Source of the DNA: JANXQE01 sp035651635
Lineage (GTDB): Bacteria; Verrucomicrobiota; Verrucomicrobiia; Limisphaerales; UBA8199
Assembly (NCBI GenBank): GCA_035651635.1
Contig: DASRFK010000113.1
Span: 1-11,796, forward strand
Length of the DNA stretch: 11,796 nt
Direction of reading: 5' to 3'
The translations under genes and the position numbers were made by a program. Below, piece by piece: positions 1-6,447 of the stretch; position 1 is the stretch's first letter, and each line of letters opens with the position of its first letter. The notes under the pieces are model-generated. The model saw only the letters and a program-made list of their open reading frames with translations. It searched no databases and was not told where the DNA came from.

Positions 1-1707
1 ATCGAGAAACCAATAAGGCAACGTCGAGTCGTACCAGGTGTCGTGCCAGGCCCGGGTTTGGCTGCTCAAGCGGTTGAAGTTTTTGGCCACATAAGCCGCC
101 ACATCCGCCGCCGTGGCAAATCTAATGGCGTAGTGGCGGCCCGGTGGCAGCCGGCTGATTCGGAGATTTGGCATGTGCCACGCCAGAATAAAAGTCGCAT
201 TGGCCGAGGCACCGGGCGCCAGTTCGAGCTTGCGAGCCAAGGAACCCATCAGTTTTTCACCAAAGGGCTTGACCGCCGGTTCCGTTGTTGAGGACAAATC
301 TCCCACGGAAGATGCGCAGGTGCTTCCATAATCTTGCCGGACCGCATCGATCGCCGCCAATGCCATGGTTCCGAAGTCCGCCTCGTCAGCCAACCGTCCG
401 TTGCCTTGATGCGGTGAATCGCTAAAAACGATATTATCGACACCCACGTTTCCCCAAGGCCCTGTCTCCCGGTCCACCACCTGTATCACGGCCGTTTTGC
501 CGCTCCACCGGCGCACATCCCAACTGACCGCGCTCATATGATTATCATTTTGGCCTGTTGAGCTGGCGACGACCTTGCCGTCAATGACCAGGTTCATACA
601 GGTCTTCCCCGGATGCGCTCCGCCACCGATCAGGAAATTAATGTAATCCCGAGCAATCTCGAAGGACCGGCTGGTCAGCGTGCCCGTTGCAGCATCGCGC
701 TGCTCAACCGTTTCACCAGGCGCCGATCCATGACTGTTCACAACGCGGCTTCCATGTCCTCCCACATCTCCTTGGTAAGCCGGGATCTTCGACATCTCGA
801 TCGGCCCGCCGCCAAACGCAGCGCCATCCACCGTCCATCCCTGGTACGTGGGCGATTCGAAATCGTCGAAAACAATATCCGGCCGGCTCTGCACCGGATC
901 TGCGGGAGAATCCAAAGCGCTGCACTCGAGCAATAACAAGCCCCTGTTCCGAGTTAACCGATTCAGCCGCTGTCCCGCTCGCCGTTGACTCGAGAAGAGG
1001 CAGATCGGGTTTTCTAACCAACCGCAAATTTCAAGCTCGAGTTTCGTCGCGCTTTCGTTTCGTACGGTGAACTGAAAGAGGGTCGCCGGCAGCGAAGAAT
1101 CCTCCGTGTTTAGCGGAATGAACGGCGAAAACGCCTCCAGGCGCACGTGCACCGGCATATCCGCATCGCGATACTCGACATAGCCAATCGGATACTCCCC
1201 GATAAATGAGACGACTCGCCAATGGGCGCTATCGAGTGGCCGAAACTCCTTCGTGCCATGCCGGGCTATCCGAATTCCGAAGCCCTGCTCGAAAGGCGCG
1301 GAAGGCGCCAGCGGCTTGGCATAATGCTCCGCACCGGTCGAGATTCGCTGGTTGAAAATGTCCCAATGCCAGAGCTTGCCATCACCCCCGAGGTACACCT
1401 GGCCCGCGCACAAACCGCCGATGGGCATACCGATTTTCTTGAGATCTTCCCCGCGATACAGACTGCGCTCTCCTCGTGCCCGGAGTGAATCGACCCATTC
1501 CGGCCGCAGCTTCTTATCCGCCGGCACAAGGCGATCGAAATCTCCACGGGAAAAAGGTCCGGCCATCGCTTGCCAGGCGTGGCTCGCCAGCACACCAGTC
1601 CCAAGCCCCACGATTTTAAGAAATTGCCGCCGGTCCCAGCTCTCGGCCCGCTTTTGTGAATGGCACCCGCATCCTGGGTTGGAGCAGGATTCCGAATTGG
1701 GGTCCAT
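1..1707 (-). CDS. GH116-family glycosidase (GBA2/DUF608 type), Tat-exported, C-terminus off window
   Basis: An open frame of 569 codons runs from ATG at 1707 to the window edge without a stop. The N-terminus carries a Tat signal (ESWDRRQFLK, R26-R27, then a hydrophobic stretch), so export in folded form is likely. Residues ~75-275 and ~435-569 read like the GH116 N-terminal domain: GMPIGGLCAGQVYLGGDGKL, WHWDIFNQ, then FILAWHMPN and HDTWYDSTLPYWFLD. GH116 enzymes hydrolyse beta-glucosides, beta-xylosides or related glycosides; the catalytic (alpha/alpha)6 domain would lie beyond the left edge, so activity and specificity cannot be judged. Residues ~277-430 form an inserted beta-rich module (starts DIVFDDFES, includes AFGGGP, ends VDNIVFSD) resembling lectin-like modules of levanase-type enzymes. 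Upstream of the Tat motif is a Cys/His cluster (C8, C13, C15, H16). The gene begins 9 bases after the symporter stop, so co-transcription is very likely. No clear Shine-Dalgarno is seen; translational coupling is plausible. The family call is quite sure, the substrate is not. Confidence 0.85.
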   Translation of the reverse strand, partial: MDPNSESCSNPGCGCHSQKRAESWDRRQFLKIVGLGTGVLASHAWQAMAGPFSRGDFDRLVPADKKLRPEWVDSLRARGERSLYRGEDLKKIGMPIGGLCAGQVYLGGDGKLWHWDIFNQRISTGAEHYAKPLAPSAPFEQGFGIRIARHGTKEFRPLDSAHWRVVSFIGEYPIGYVEYRDADMPVHVRLEAFSPFIPLNTEDSSLPATLFQFTVRNESATKLELEICGWLENPICLFSSQRRAGQRLNRLTRNRGLLLLECSALDSPADPVQSRPDIVFDDFESPTYQGWTVDGAAFGGGPIEMSKIPAYQGDVGGHGSRVVNSHGSAPGETVEQRDAATGTLTSRSFEIARDYINFLIGGGAHPGKTCMNLVIDGKVVASSTGQNDNHMSAVSWDVRRWSGKTAVIQVVDRETGPWGNVGVDNIVFSDSPHQGNGRLADEADFGTMALAAIDAVRQDYGSTCASSVGDLSSTTEPAVKPFGEKLMGSLARKLELAPGASANATFILAWHMPNLRISRLPPGRHYAIRFATAADVAAYVAKNFNRLSSQTRAWHDTWYDSTLPYWFLD

Positions 1708-1716
1708 AGTCGGGCT

Positions 1717-3573
1717 TTAGTGGGCTTTCGTCACGGCATCCCGGCTTTGCTCAAGTTCGAGATGAGCGTCGGCATCCCCGCCATTGGACCAGAGTTGGTT
1801 AATGACAGCGACGAGAGCGGCTCCGCTAACGATCAAAATTCCCAAAAGAACCAATGCCGGGACAGTTCGACCGTACAAAAAGTTGCCAACCATGAAAAGC
1901 CCGGACCAGGTCACCGTGCAACCAGCTACCCAGCCCAACAAAGCCATCGGTATGTTTTCATGCGTTGCCCGGGCTTCGGCTTCACTAATCCCAGCCTCCA
2001 TCCGTACGCGCCTCCACCCGGGACCGAACGGCCGCACTTTTCGATAAAACGCCACCAGGACCTCTTGCTCGGTCTTTGGCCCGAGAAAGGCCGTGGCCAC
2101 CCAGCAAATGGTCGTCACAGTCACCGTGATCAACAGTCCTGCCTGGGTGCTGATATTCGCGCCATTTCGGTTTAATAACAGCAGGATCACAGAGACTGCG
2201 AAGGAACTGACCATCGCCACCACTTCACACCAGGCATTGACCCGCCACCAAAACCAACGCAGAAGATACAGAAGTCCTGTGCCAGCGCCGATCTGCAAAA
2301 TGATATCGAATGCATTCTTAGCGGTATCGAGCACAAACGTCAAAGCACCCGCGCAGATGAACAACCCGGCCGTAGCTGCCCGCCCCATCCAGACATAGTG
2401 CCTTTCGCCAGCGGTTTTGTTGATAAATCGCCGGTAAAAATCATGAACCAGGTAGGAGGCACCCCAGTTCAGATGGGTTAAGATGGTCGATGAATTGGCG
2501 GCAATCAGGCCCCCGGTCATTAATCCGATGAAGCCGACTGGCAAAAATTTCAACATCGCCGGGTAAGCGATGTCGTGGCCGAGCAAGCTCGGGTCGAGCC
2601 TGGGAAAAGCCTTTTGGATATCCGACAACTCCGGGTACACCAGCAACGAGCAGAGAGCCACCAGGATCCAGGGCCAGGGCCGCAAGACATAATGCGCAAG
2701 ATTGAAAAACAGGACGGCGCCCAGTGAGTCTTTCTCCGACTTCGACGCCAGCATGCGCTGAGCGATGTAACTGCCACCGCCGGGCTCTGCGCCAGGGTAC
2801 CACACCGCCCACCACTGCACCGCGATCGGCATGATGAATACGGCGACCGCAATATTCCAGTTGCTGGTGAAATCCGGCAGAATATTCAAGTAATTAATCC
2901 CACCTGGACCGGTCTTCGCCGAGAGGGCCGATACCATCGCGTGCAGCCCACCGACATGTTTCACAGCGAACCAGGCGGCGGCGATAACCGCCGTCATCTT
3001 CACGAAAAACTGGATCATATCAATCACCAGGACACCCCATAGACCCGAATGCGCCGCGAACAGGACGTTGAGCACACCGCAAAACACGAGGGTCTGCGTG
3101 CGAGACAGGCCAAAAAGGATGGCCGCGATTTTGCACGCGGCCAACATGACCGTCGCCATGATCATGCAGTTAAACAGAAAACCCAGATACACCGAGCGAA
3201 ACCCACGAACGATGCCGGCGGCTTTCCCCGAGTAACGAATCTCATAAAACTCCAGATCGGTCATCACTCCCGAACGCCGCCACAGACGCGCGTAAAAGAA
3301 AACTGTCAGGATCCCGGTTAAGGTGAAGGCCCACCAGCACCAATTGCCGGCCACGCCTTGCCGACGGACGATGTCAGTGACCAGGTTGGGTGTGTCGCTG
3401 CTGAACGTAGTGGCGACCATGGACAACCCCGCCAGCCACCAGGGCACCGAACGCCCCGAAGCGAAGAACTCAGTCGTGTTCTTGCCCGCGCGCTTCCCGA
3501 AGAATAGCGCCGGCGCGAAGCAGATCAGCAGCGTGACAACTACGATTGCCCAATCCAGCGCATGAAGCTCCAT
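1717..3573 (-). CDS. Sodium:solute symporter (SSS family)
   Basis: A 618-residue polytopic membrane protein of the SSS (SLC5-like, LeuT-fold) family, which uses the Na+ gradient to import sugars or other small solutes across the inner membrane. Evidence: N-terminal helix at ~8-26, then the family signature region TEFFASGRSVPWWLAGLSM with ATTFSSDTPNLVTDIV (~34-69) in TM1-TM2, and many further hydrophobic segments with short charged loops. Length is in the usual range for the larger bacterial SSS transporters with extra C-terminal helices. On the minus strand GGAGA (3584-3588) lies 10 bases before the ATG, a good Shine-Dalgarno and one of the few in this window; it supports this start. It sits between an exported GH116 glycosidase (9 bases downstream) and the GxxExxY/DUF1080 genes, so the likely cargo is a mono- or disaccharide released outside the cytoplasm. 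Substrate is inference from context. Confidence 0.9.
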   Translation of the reverse strand: MELHALDWAIVVVTLLICFAPALFFGKRAGKNTTEFFASGRSVPWWLAGLSMVATTFSSDTPNLVTDIVRRQGVAGNWCWWAFTLTGILTVFFYARLWRRSGVMTDLEFYEIRYSGKAAGIVRGFRSVYLGFLFNCMIMATVMLAACKIAAILFGLSRTQTLVFCGVLNVLFAAHSGLWGVLVIDMIQFFVKMTAVIAAAWFAVKHVGGLHAMVSALSAKTGPGGINYLNILPDFTSNWNIAVAVFIMPIAVQWWAVWYPGAEPGGGSYIAQRMLASKSEKDSLGAVLFFNLAHYVLRPWPWILVALCSLLVYPELSDIQKAFPRLDPSLLGHDIAYPAMLKFLPVGFIGLMTGGLIAANSSTILTHLNWGASYLVHDFYRRFINKTAGERHYVWMGRAATAGLFICAGALTFVLDTAKNAFDIILQIGAGTGLLYLLRWFWWRVNAWCEVVAMVSSFAVSVILLLLNRNGANISTQAGLLITVTVTTICWVATAFLGPKTEQEVLVAFYRKVRPFGPGWRRVRMEAGISEAEARATHENIPMALLGWVAGCTVTWSGLFMVGNFLYGRTVPALVLLGILIVSGAALVAVINQLWSNGGDADAHLELEQSRDAVTKAH

Positions 3574-3583
3574 ATCAAATTAG

Positions 3584-3588
3584 TCTCC
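3584..3588 (-). promoter_or_regulatory. Shine-Dalgarno of the symporter gene
   Basis: GGAGA on the minus strand, 10 bases upstream of the symporter ATG. It lies directly against the outer edge of the left repeat array, so transcription from upstream genes must pass through the array before reaching this site. Confidence 0.55.
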
Positions 3589-3762
3589 ACAGATTAGACC
3601 CCACAGATTCGAGGCGACCGCAGATGACCGAATGAGAATCCCGCAGATTCGAGGCGACCACAGATGACCGAATGAGAATCCCCGCAGATTCGAGGCGACC
3701 ACAGATGACCGAATGATAATCCCGCAGATTCGGGGCCTCTCTTTCACCATCTGCGGTCGCCG
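3588..3762 (+). repeat. Left ~40-bp tandem repeat array with a hybrid end
   Basis: Successive copies of a unit containing CGCAGATTCGAGGCGACC, then CAGATGACCGAATGAGAATC. The anchor CAGATTC falls at 3604, 3644, 3685 and 3725, giving periods of 40, 41 and 40; a fragment (CCACAGATTAGACC) precedes the first full unit. Units differ by single bases. The last unit is hybrid: after CGCAGATTCGGGG (to 3735) it switches to CCTCTCTTTCAC and CATCTGCGGTCGCC, which is the right-hand array's sequence in its own orientation. There are no unique spacers, so it is not CRISPR. The short reading frame through these repeats (3580-3783, minus strand) is just the repeat translated and is not called as a gene. Confidence 0.85.
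3731..3761 (+). repeat. 31-bp direct repeat, copy 1 (3' side of GxxExxY gene)
   Basis: CGGGGCCTCTCTTTCACC followed by ATCTGCGGTCGCC. It matches 4769-4799 in the same orientation with a single C/T difference, so the GxxExxY gene is bracketed by near-identical direct repeats within the wider inverted arrays. It ends 2 bases before the stop codon of the GxxExxY gene. Confidence 0.8.
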
Positions 3763-3763
3763 A

Positions 3764-4708
3764 TTATATGGAGTATTCATCAAGGGCCGGTTCGAAAGGG
3801 CGGTGGTTCATTTCCACTCCAACGCTGAAACGCCGTAGGAATTTGGATTTGCTTGTTTTGGCTAATGTGGAGGCCGTTCGACTGTGATGCACAGGCTGGT
3901 TCACGAATTGAATCTCCAGCGCGTGCCTTCCGAAGTGCACTTCCAGTCCCCAGGGAAGTTTCAACAGACGAAGATAGTTTTGGGTGATGGCTCTTTGGGC
4001 GGCCGTAAGTCCATCGCCCAAGGCGGAAATTGTCAGAACGCAGTGCTCATTCACCACGATGCAACGGAGCCGAGTCGGACCCAATTCCTCCACCGAGACG
4101 ATCGGGCCATCTGAACAGGCAAACCCAAGAGTTCGCAGCCCGGCAAGCAAAAGTCCTCTGTACGTGGTATCTCGATAACCCAGCGCGTGCATCCGATAGA
4201 TCGCCTCGAGCTCGTGGAAAAGGGCGGCGGCCAAACTGATGTCGCAGACAAAAGGGGGTACATCGGCTTTGGGAAAAGGGGCCAACTCTGATTCGGTATA
4301 GATTACCCGCTGGAAAATGAGCCGCTCTTTGGCGAAGTCGAAAAGCAAACCAACCGAAACCTTCCAGAACTTCAGATACGAGAGAAGTTGAGTCAGGCAT
4401 TCAGGCGTGAAGCCGCCACGTTGAGCCTTGAGTTCCATCACAAGTTGGCTAGGGATCACCAAGTCTGGTTCGAAAATATCAGCCACTTTGTCATGATATC
4501 TCAGCTCGGATCGAGGTTTGAACTGATACTGAATACACGCTGAATTCAGACGTGCTGCAAGCAGGCGATGATAGAATATTTCGTCCAAACCAGGGCCGAG
4601 GTCCGTGTGAACACCCATCGCCAGCCCAATGACCTTATAGGTCAAAGGATCTCCGCAAATCTGTTCAGAATTGCCAGAGGGCGATTCTAAAGGTTTCTGT
4701 TTTGTCAT
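3764..4708 (-). CDS. GxxExxY protein (PD-(D/E)XK-like), with a degenerate second domain copy
   Basis: 314 residues from ATG at 4708. Residues ~20-137 match the GxxExxY family (TIGR04256-like, PDDEXK superfamily): YKVIGLAMGVHTDLGPG, then G40-x2-E43-x2-Y46, a core with D82 in FEPDLVI and E92-x-K94 in MELKAQ, QLLSYLK at 107-113, then GLLFDF and FQRVIY. Function is unknown; a nuclease-like fold is known for the family, activity is not. The usual length is ~120-135 residues. Here residues ~160-270 look like a second, decayed copy: IYRMHALGYRDTTY mirrors VHTDLGPGLDEIFY (D180 replacing E), ITQNYLRL mirrors QLLSYLKF, and GLEVHFG mirrors GLLFDFA. The three presumed catalytic positions read R, T and S in the second copy. 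A TTG start at 4828 in the same frame would add 40 residues, but those are only the repeat array translated, so ATG 4708 is preferred. It lies between genes of a sugar-use cluster with which it has no obvious functional link. Confidence 0.8.
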   Translation of the reverse strand: MTKQKPLESPSGNSEQICGDPLTYKVIGLAMGVHTDLGPGLDEIFYHRLLAARLNSACIQYQFKPRSELRYHDKVADIFEPDLVIPSQLVMELKAQRGGFTPECLTQLLSYLKFWKVSVGLLFDFAKERLIFQRVIYTESELAPFPKADVPPFVCDISLAAALFHELEAIYRMHALGYRDTTYRGLLLAGLRTLGFACSDGPIVSVEELGPTRLRCIVVNEHCVLTISALGDGLTAAQRAITQNYLRLLKLPWGLEVHFGRHALEIQFVNQPVHHSRTASTLAKTSKSKFLRRFSVGVEMNHRPFEPALDEYSI

Positions 4709-4817
4709 CTGCGGTCGCCCCGAATCTGCGGGGCCTCTCTTTCTCCATCCGCGGTCGCCCCGAATCTGCGGGGCCTCTCTTTCACCATCTGCGGTTGCCC
4801 CGAATCTGCGGGGGGCC
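4706..4817 (-). repeat. Right 40-bp tandem repeat array
   Basis: Three units, read on the plus strand as CATCTGCGGTCGCCCCGAAT, CTGCGGGGCCTCTCTTTCAC. Units start at 4706, 4746 and 4786, an exact 40-base period, with the last truncated near the DUF1080 stop. On the minus strand the core is CCGCAGATTCGGGGCGACCG then CAGATG, the same core as the left array but in opposite orientation and with a different 12-base linker (GTGAAAGAGAGG). The array fills the whole gap between the DUF1080 stop (4821) and the chosen GxxExxY start (4708); that start codon itself lies in the last repeat's CAGATGA. Confidence 0.85.
4769..4799 (+). repeat. 31-bp direct repeat, copy 2 (5' side of GxxExxY gene)
   Basis: Partner of 3731-3761, 30 of 31 bases identical in the same orientation (GCGGTTGCC here against GCGGTCGCC). 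Part of the right 40-bp array. Confidence 0.8.
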
Positions 4818-4820
4818 TCT

Positions 4821-6140
4821 TCAGTCAAGCCGCTTAATCGATATATTTCGGAACATCACCGGGTCATTATGCCCCGCAAATCCGAAATATCCTTTGGTGC
4901 GATCTTTCCCCGGATGCGCGGAGCCGTGCATGTACTCGGTCACTTTGCTTAGATCACAATCCAGAATCACCGTCCCGTTCAGTTCGACTTTCATGGTCGG
5001 GCCTTTCACGGTGACTTCTTCATAGTTCCATTCCTGGATCGGGTGTTGGTATCCGCGCTGGGCGGCGACCATGCCATAAGCGGAGCCATGGGCTTGACGC
5101 GGATCGATCTTTTCACCGGTCGCCTTTTCATAATTATCGTCGAGGACCTGGCATTCGCACATGCCCCCGTAGGCAGTATCGCCGGTGCCAGGATAACGGA
5201 TGGCCAAACCATTATTCCCCCCGGGCGGCAACTTGAATTCCAGCCGCACGATAAAATCACCGTATTCCTGCTTGGTGTAGATCGTGCCACCCTTTCCTGG
5301 CCGGCAAAGAATCGCACCATCTTTGACCTGATAATTATCCAGGGGGCCGGCCCAGCCCTCGAAATCCTTGCCATTGAAAACCGACTCGAACCCCGCCGGA
5401 TCCCTGCCCCGCAGCAGCTTGTCGGCTTCATCGGATCCGATCTCGCGGATATACAGATTGCGCCAGCGGATTTCTCCACCGTGCGTTTGGAGTTGCAGAG
5501 GGCCTTTGGGCGGCACGGGCAGTTTACGGTCGTAATAGTTCTCCATGTTCGCGCCATCGACCGTTTGGTGGTTATTAAGCCAAACCCACACCCGCGAGCC
5601 CACCATCACGATCCGGAAGTGATTCCATTCGCCAAAGGGTTTGTCCGCCTTGACCAGCGGATCTTTGCCCGGCGCACCGGGGCTATTGTTCCATAAAGCG
5701 CCGGAACCTTTATCCGCGCCGAGATTGAATTTGTCCTTCTCGGTTGAATCCCAAATTTGCACCTGTGGGCAACCCCGCAGGTAAATGCCGCTGTCGGCGA
5801 GGGGCACGGTCCGATAATCCACCAGCAATTCGAAATCGCCATAGTATTTGTCGGTGGTTAGATATAGCCCGTGCCCGTCATTGATCAGCTCGTTGTTCTC
5901 GGCGCGCCAATGTTTGCGGATATCATCGAGGCTGTCGTCATGTTTCTTTTTGAATGCCTCGGGGTCCAGCGCCATGTACTTGCGCGGATCCTCTGTCTCA
6001 GCGCCCCACCACCCGCTCAAGTCGGTGCCGTTAAACAAGGGAGTGAACCCGGGAGGCGGGGAGTGAGCGCCTTCGTATTTTGAGGTTGAACAACCAAACA
6101 AAAGGCTCGTGCTCAAAATCAGGGGCAGCGGGTGTTTCAT
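4821..6140 (-). CDS. Lipoprotein with two DUF1080 (3-keto-disaccharide hydrolase-type) domains
   Basis: 439 residues. The N-terminus MKHPLPLILSTSLLFGC has a short basic start, a hydrophobic core and a lipobox (LFGC, lipidated C17), so it is an envelope lipoprotein. Two concanavalin-like DUF1080/PF06439 domains follow. The first is at ~32-235: GFTPLFNGTDLSGWWG, GLYLTTDKYYGDFELLVDYR, DSGIYLRGCPQVQIWD, EWNHFRIVM, with a ~35-residue insertion at 48-82 typical of some planctomycete/verrucomicrobial members. The second is at ~250-438: FESVFNGKDFEGWAGP, EYGDFIVRLEFKLPPGGNNG, GYFGFAGHNDPVMFRNI. Members of this family have been shown to cleave 3-keto-glycosides; activity here is inference. ATG at 6140 is the only sensible start for the signal peptide; no Shine-Dalgarno is visible. 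It is probably the first gene of the leftward cluster with the symporter and GH116. Its stop lies just before the right repeat array. Confidence 0.88.
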   Translation of the reverse strand: MKHPLPLILSTSLLFGCSTSKYEGAHSPPPGFTPLFNGTDLSGWWGAETEDPRKYMALDPEAFKKKHDDSLDDIRKHWRAENNELINDGHGLYLTTDKYYGDFELLVDYRTVPLADSGIYLRGCPQVQIWDSTEKDKFNLGADKGSGALWNNSPGAPGKDPLVKADKPFGEWNHFRIVMVGSRVWVWLNNHQTVDGANMENYYDRKLPVPPKGPLQLQTHGGEIRWRNLYIREIGSDEADKLLRGRDPAGFESVFNGKDFEGWAGPLDNYQVKDGAILCRPGKGGTIYTKQEYGDFIVRLEFKLPPGGNNGLAIRYPGTGDTAYGGMCECQVLDDNYEKATGEKIDPRQAHGSAYGMVAAQRGYQHPIQEWNYEEVTVKGPTMKVELNGTVILDCDLSKVTEYMHGSAHPGKDRTKGYFGFAGHNDPVMFRNISIKRLD

Positions 6141-6201
6141 ATGGCTGTATGGCTAAGGCAGCGCCAGCGCTTACGCAATCCCGAAGTTTGGCAGCGTTAG
6201 G

Positions 6202-6241
6202 ATACCGCAGACTTTTCAGTGTCACTGGAAGTCTGCCGTAT
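6202..6241. repeat. REP-like palindrome 1
   Basis: ATACCGCAGACTTTTCAGTG pairs with CACTGGAAGTCTGCCGTAT: arms of about 19 bases with a few mismatches and a very short loop. The arrangement (CGCAGACTT...AAGTCTGCCGTATCGC) resembles high-copy intergenic palindromes that I associate with Pedosphaera-like genomes. There is no T-run, so a simple terminator is unlikely. Confidence 0.65.
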
Positions 6242-6316
6242 CGCAGGTCACTCATCTGTTGGGGCATGGAGCTTGCGCGAACCTGAGTTGCGTCGCGCTA
6301 TAGCGGGGGCCGCCTG

Positions 6317-6333
6317 GCCGACTGAAAGTCGGC
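6317..6333. repeat. REP-like palindrome 2
   Basis: GCCGACTGAAAGTCGGC: perfect 7-base arms around GAA. It is followed by GATACA, a link similar to the GTATCGC after palindrome 1. Confidence 0.7.
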
Positions 6334-6339
6334 GATACA

Positions 6340-6357
6340 GCAGGCAAGAATGCCTGC
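6340..6357. repeat. REP-like palindrome 3
   Basis: GCAGGCAAGAATGCCTGC: perfect 7-base arms around a four-base loop (AGAA), then GGTACTCAGG. It sits 6 bases after palindrome 2, so the two can form adjacent hairpins, as in paired REP/BIME elements. Confidence 0.7.
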
Positions 6358-6447
6358 GGTACTCAGGCCGATCTTCGCGCGGGAGAAAATGGGCCTGCCG
6401 GGCTGCCCTTGTCAATCGGTGTCGATTGCTCCAAAGTACGCGCCGAT

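Larger units (their letters stand above)
6141..6447. other. Divergent intergenic region with REP-like hairpins
   Basis: About 300 bases with no convincing gene between the DUF1080 gene (minus) and the lipoprotein gene (plus). It must hold the promoters of both, but I see no clear -35/-10 pair. Its main content is a run of palindromes at 6202-6357, described separately. Short frames crossing it are low-complexity translations of these palindromes. Confidence 0.6.

Noticed and set aside
613..1604. Several 90-125-residue frames on both strands
   Set aside because: They are shadows of the GH116 gene, whose continuous minus-strand frame spans the whole region to the window edge.
3580..3783. 67-residue minus-strand frame
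   Set aside because: It is only the left repeat array translated and has no recognisable protein features.
3588..4817. Possible CRISPR arrays (40-base periodic repeats)
   Set aside because: The whole unit repeats with no unique spacers, there are only 3-4 units per side, and no cas genes are in the window.
4709..4828. TTG start giving the GxxExxY protein 40 more residues
   Set aside because: The added residues are the 40-bp repeat array translated, the start is TTG, and it would overlap the DUF1080 stop.
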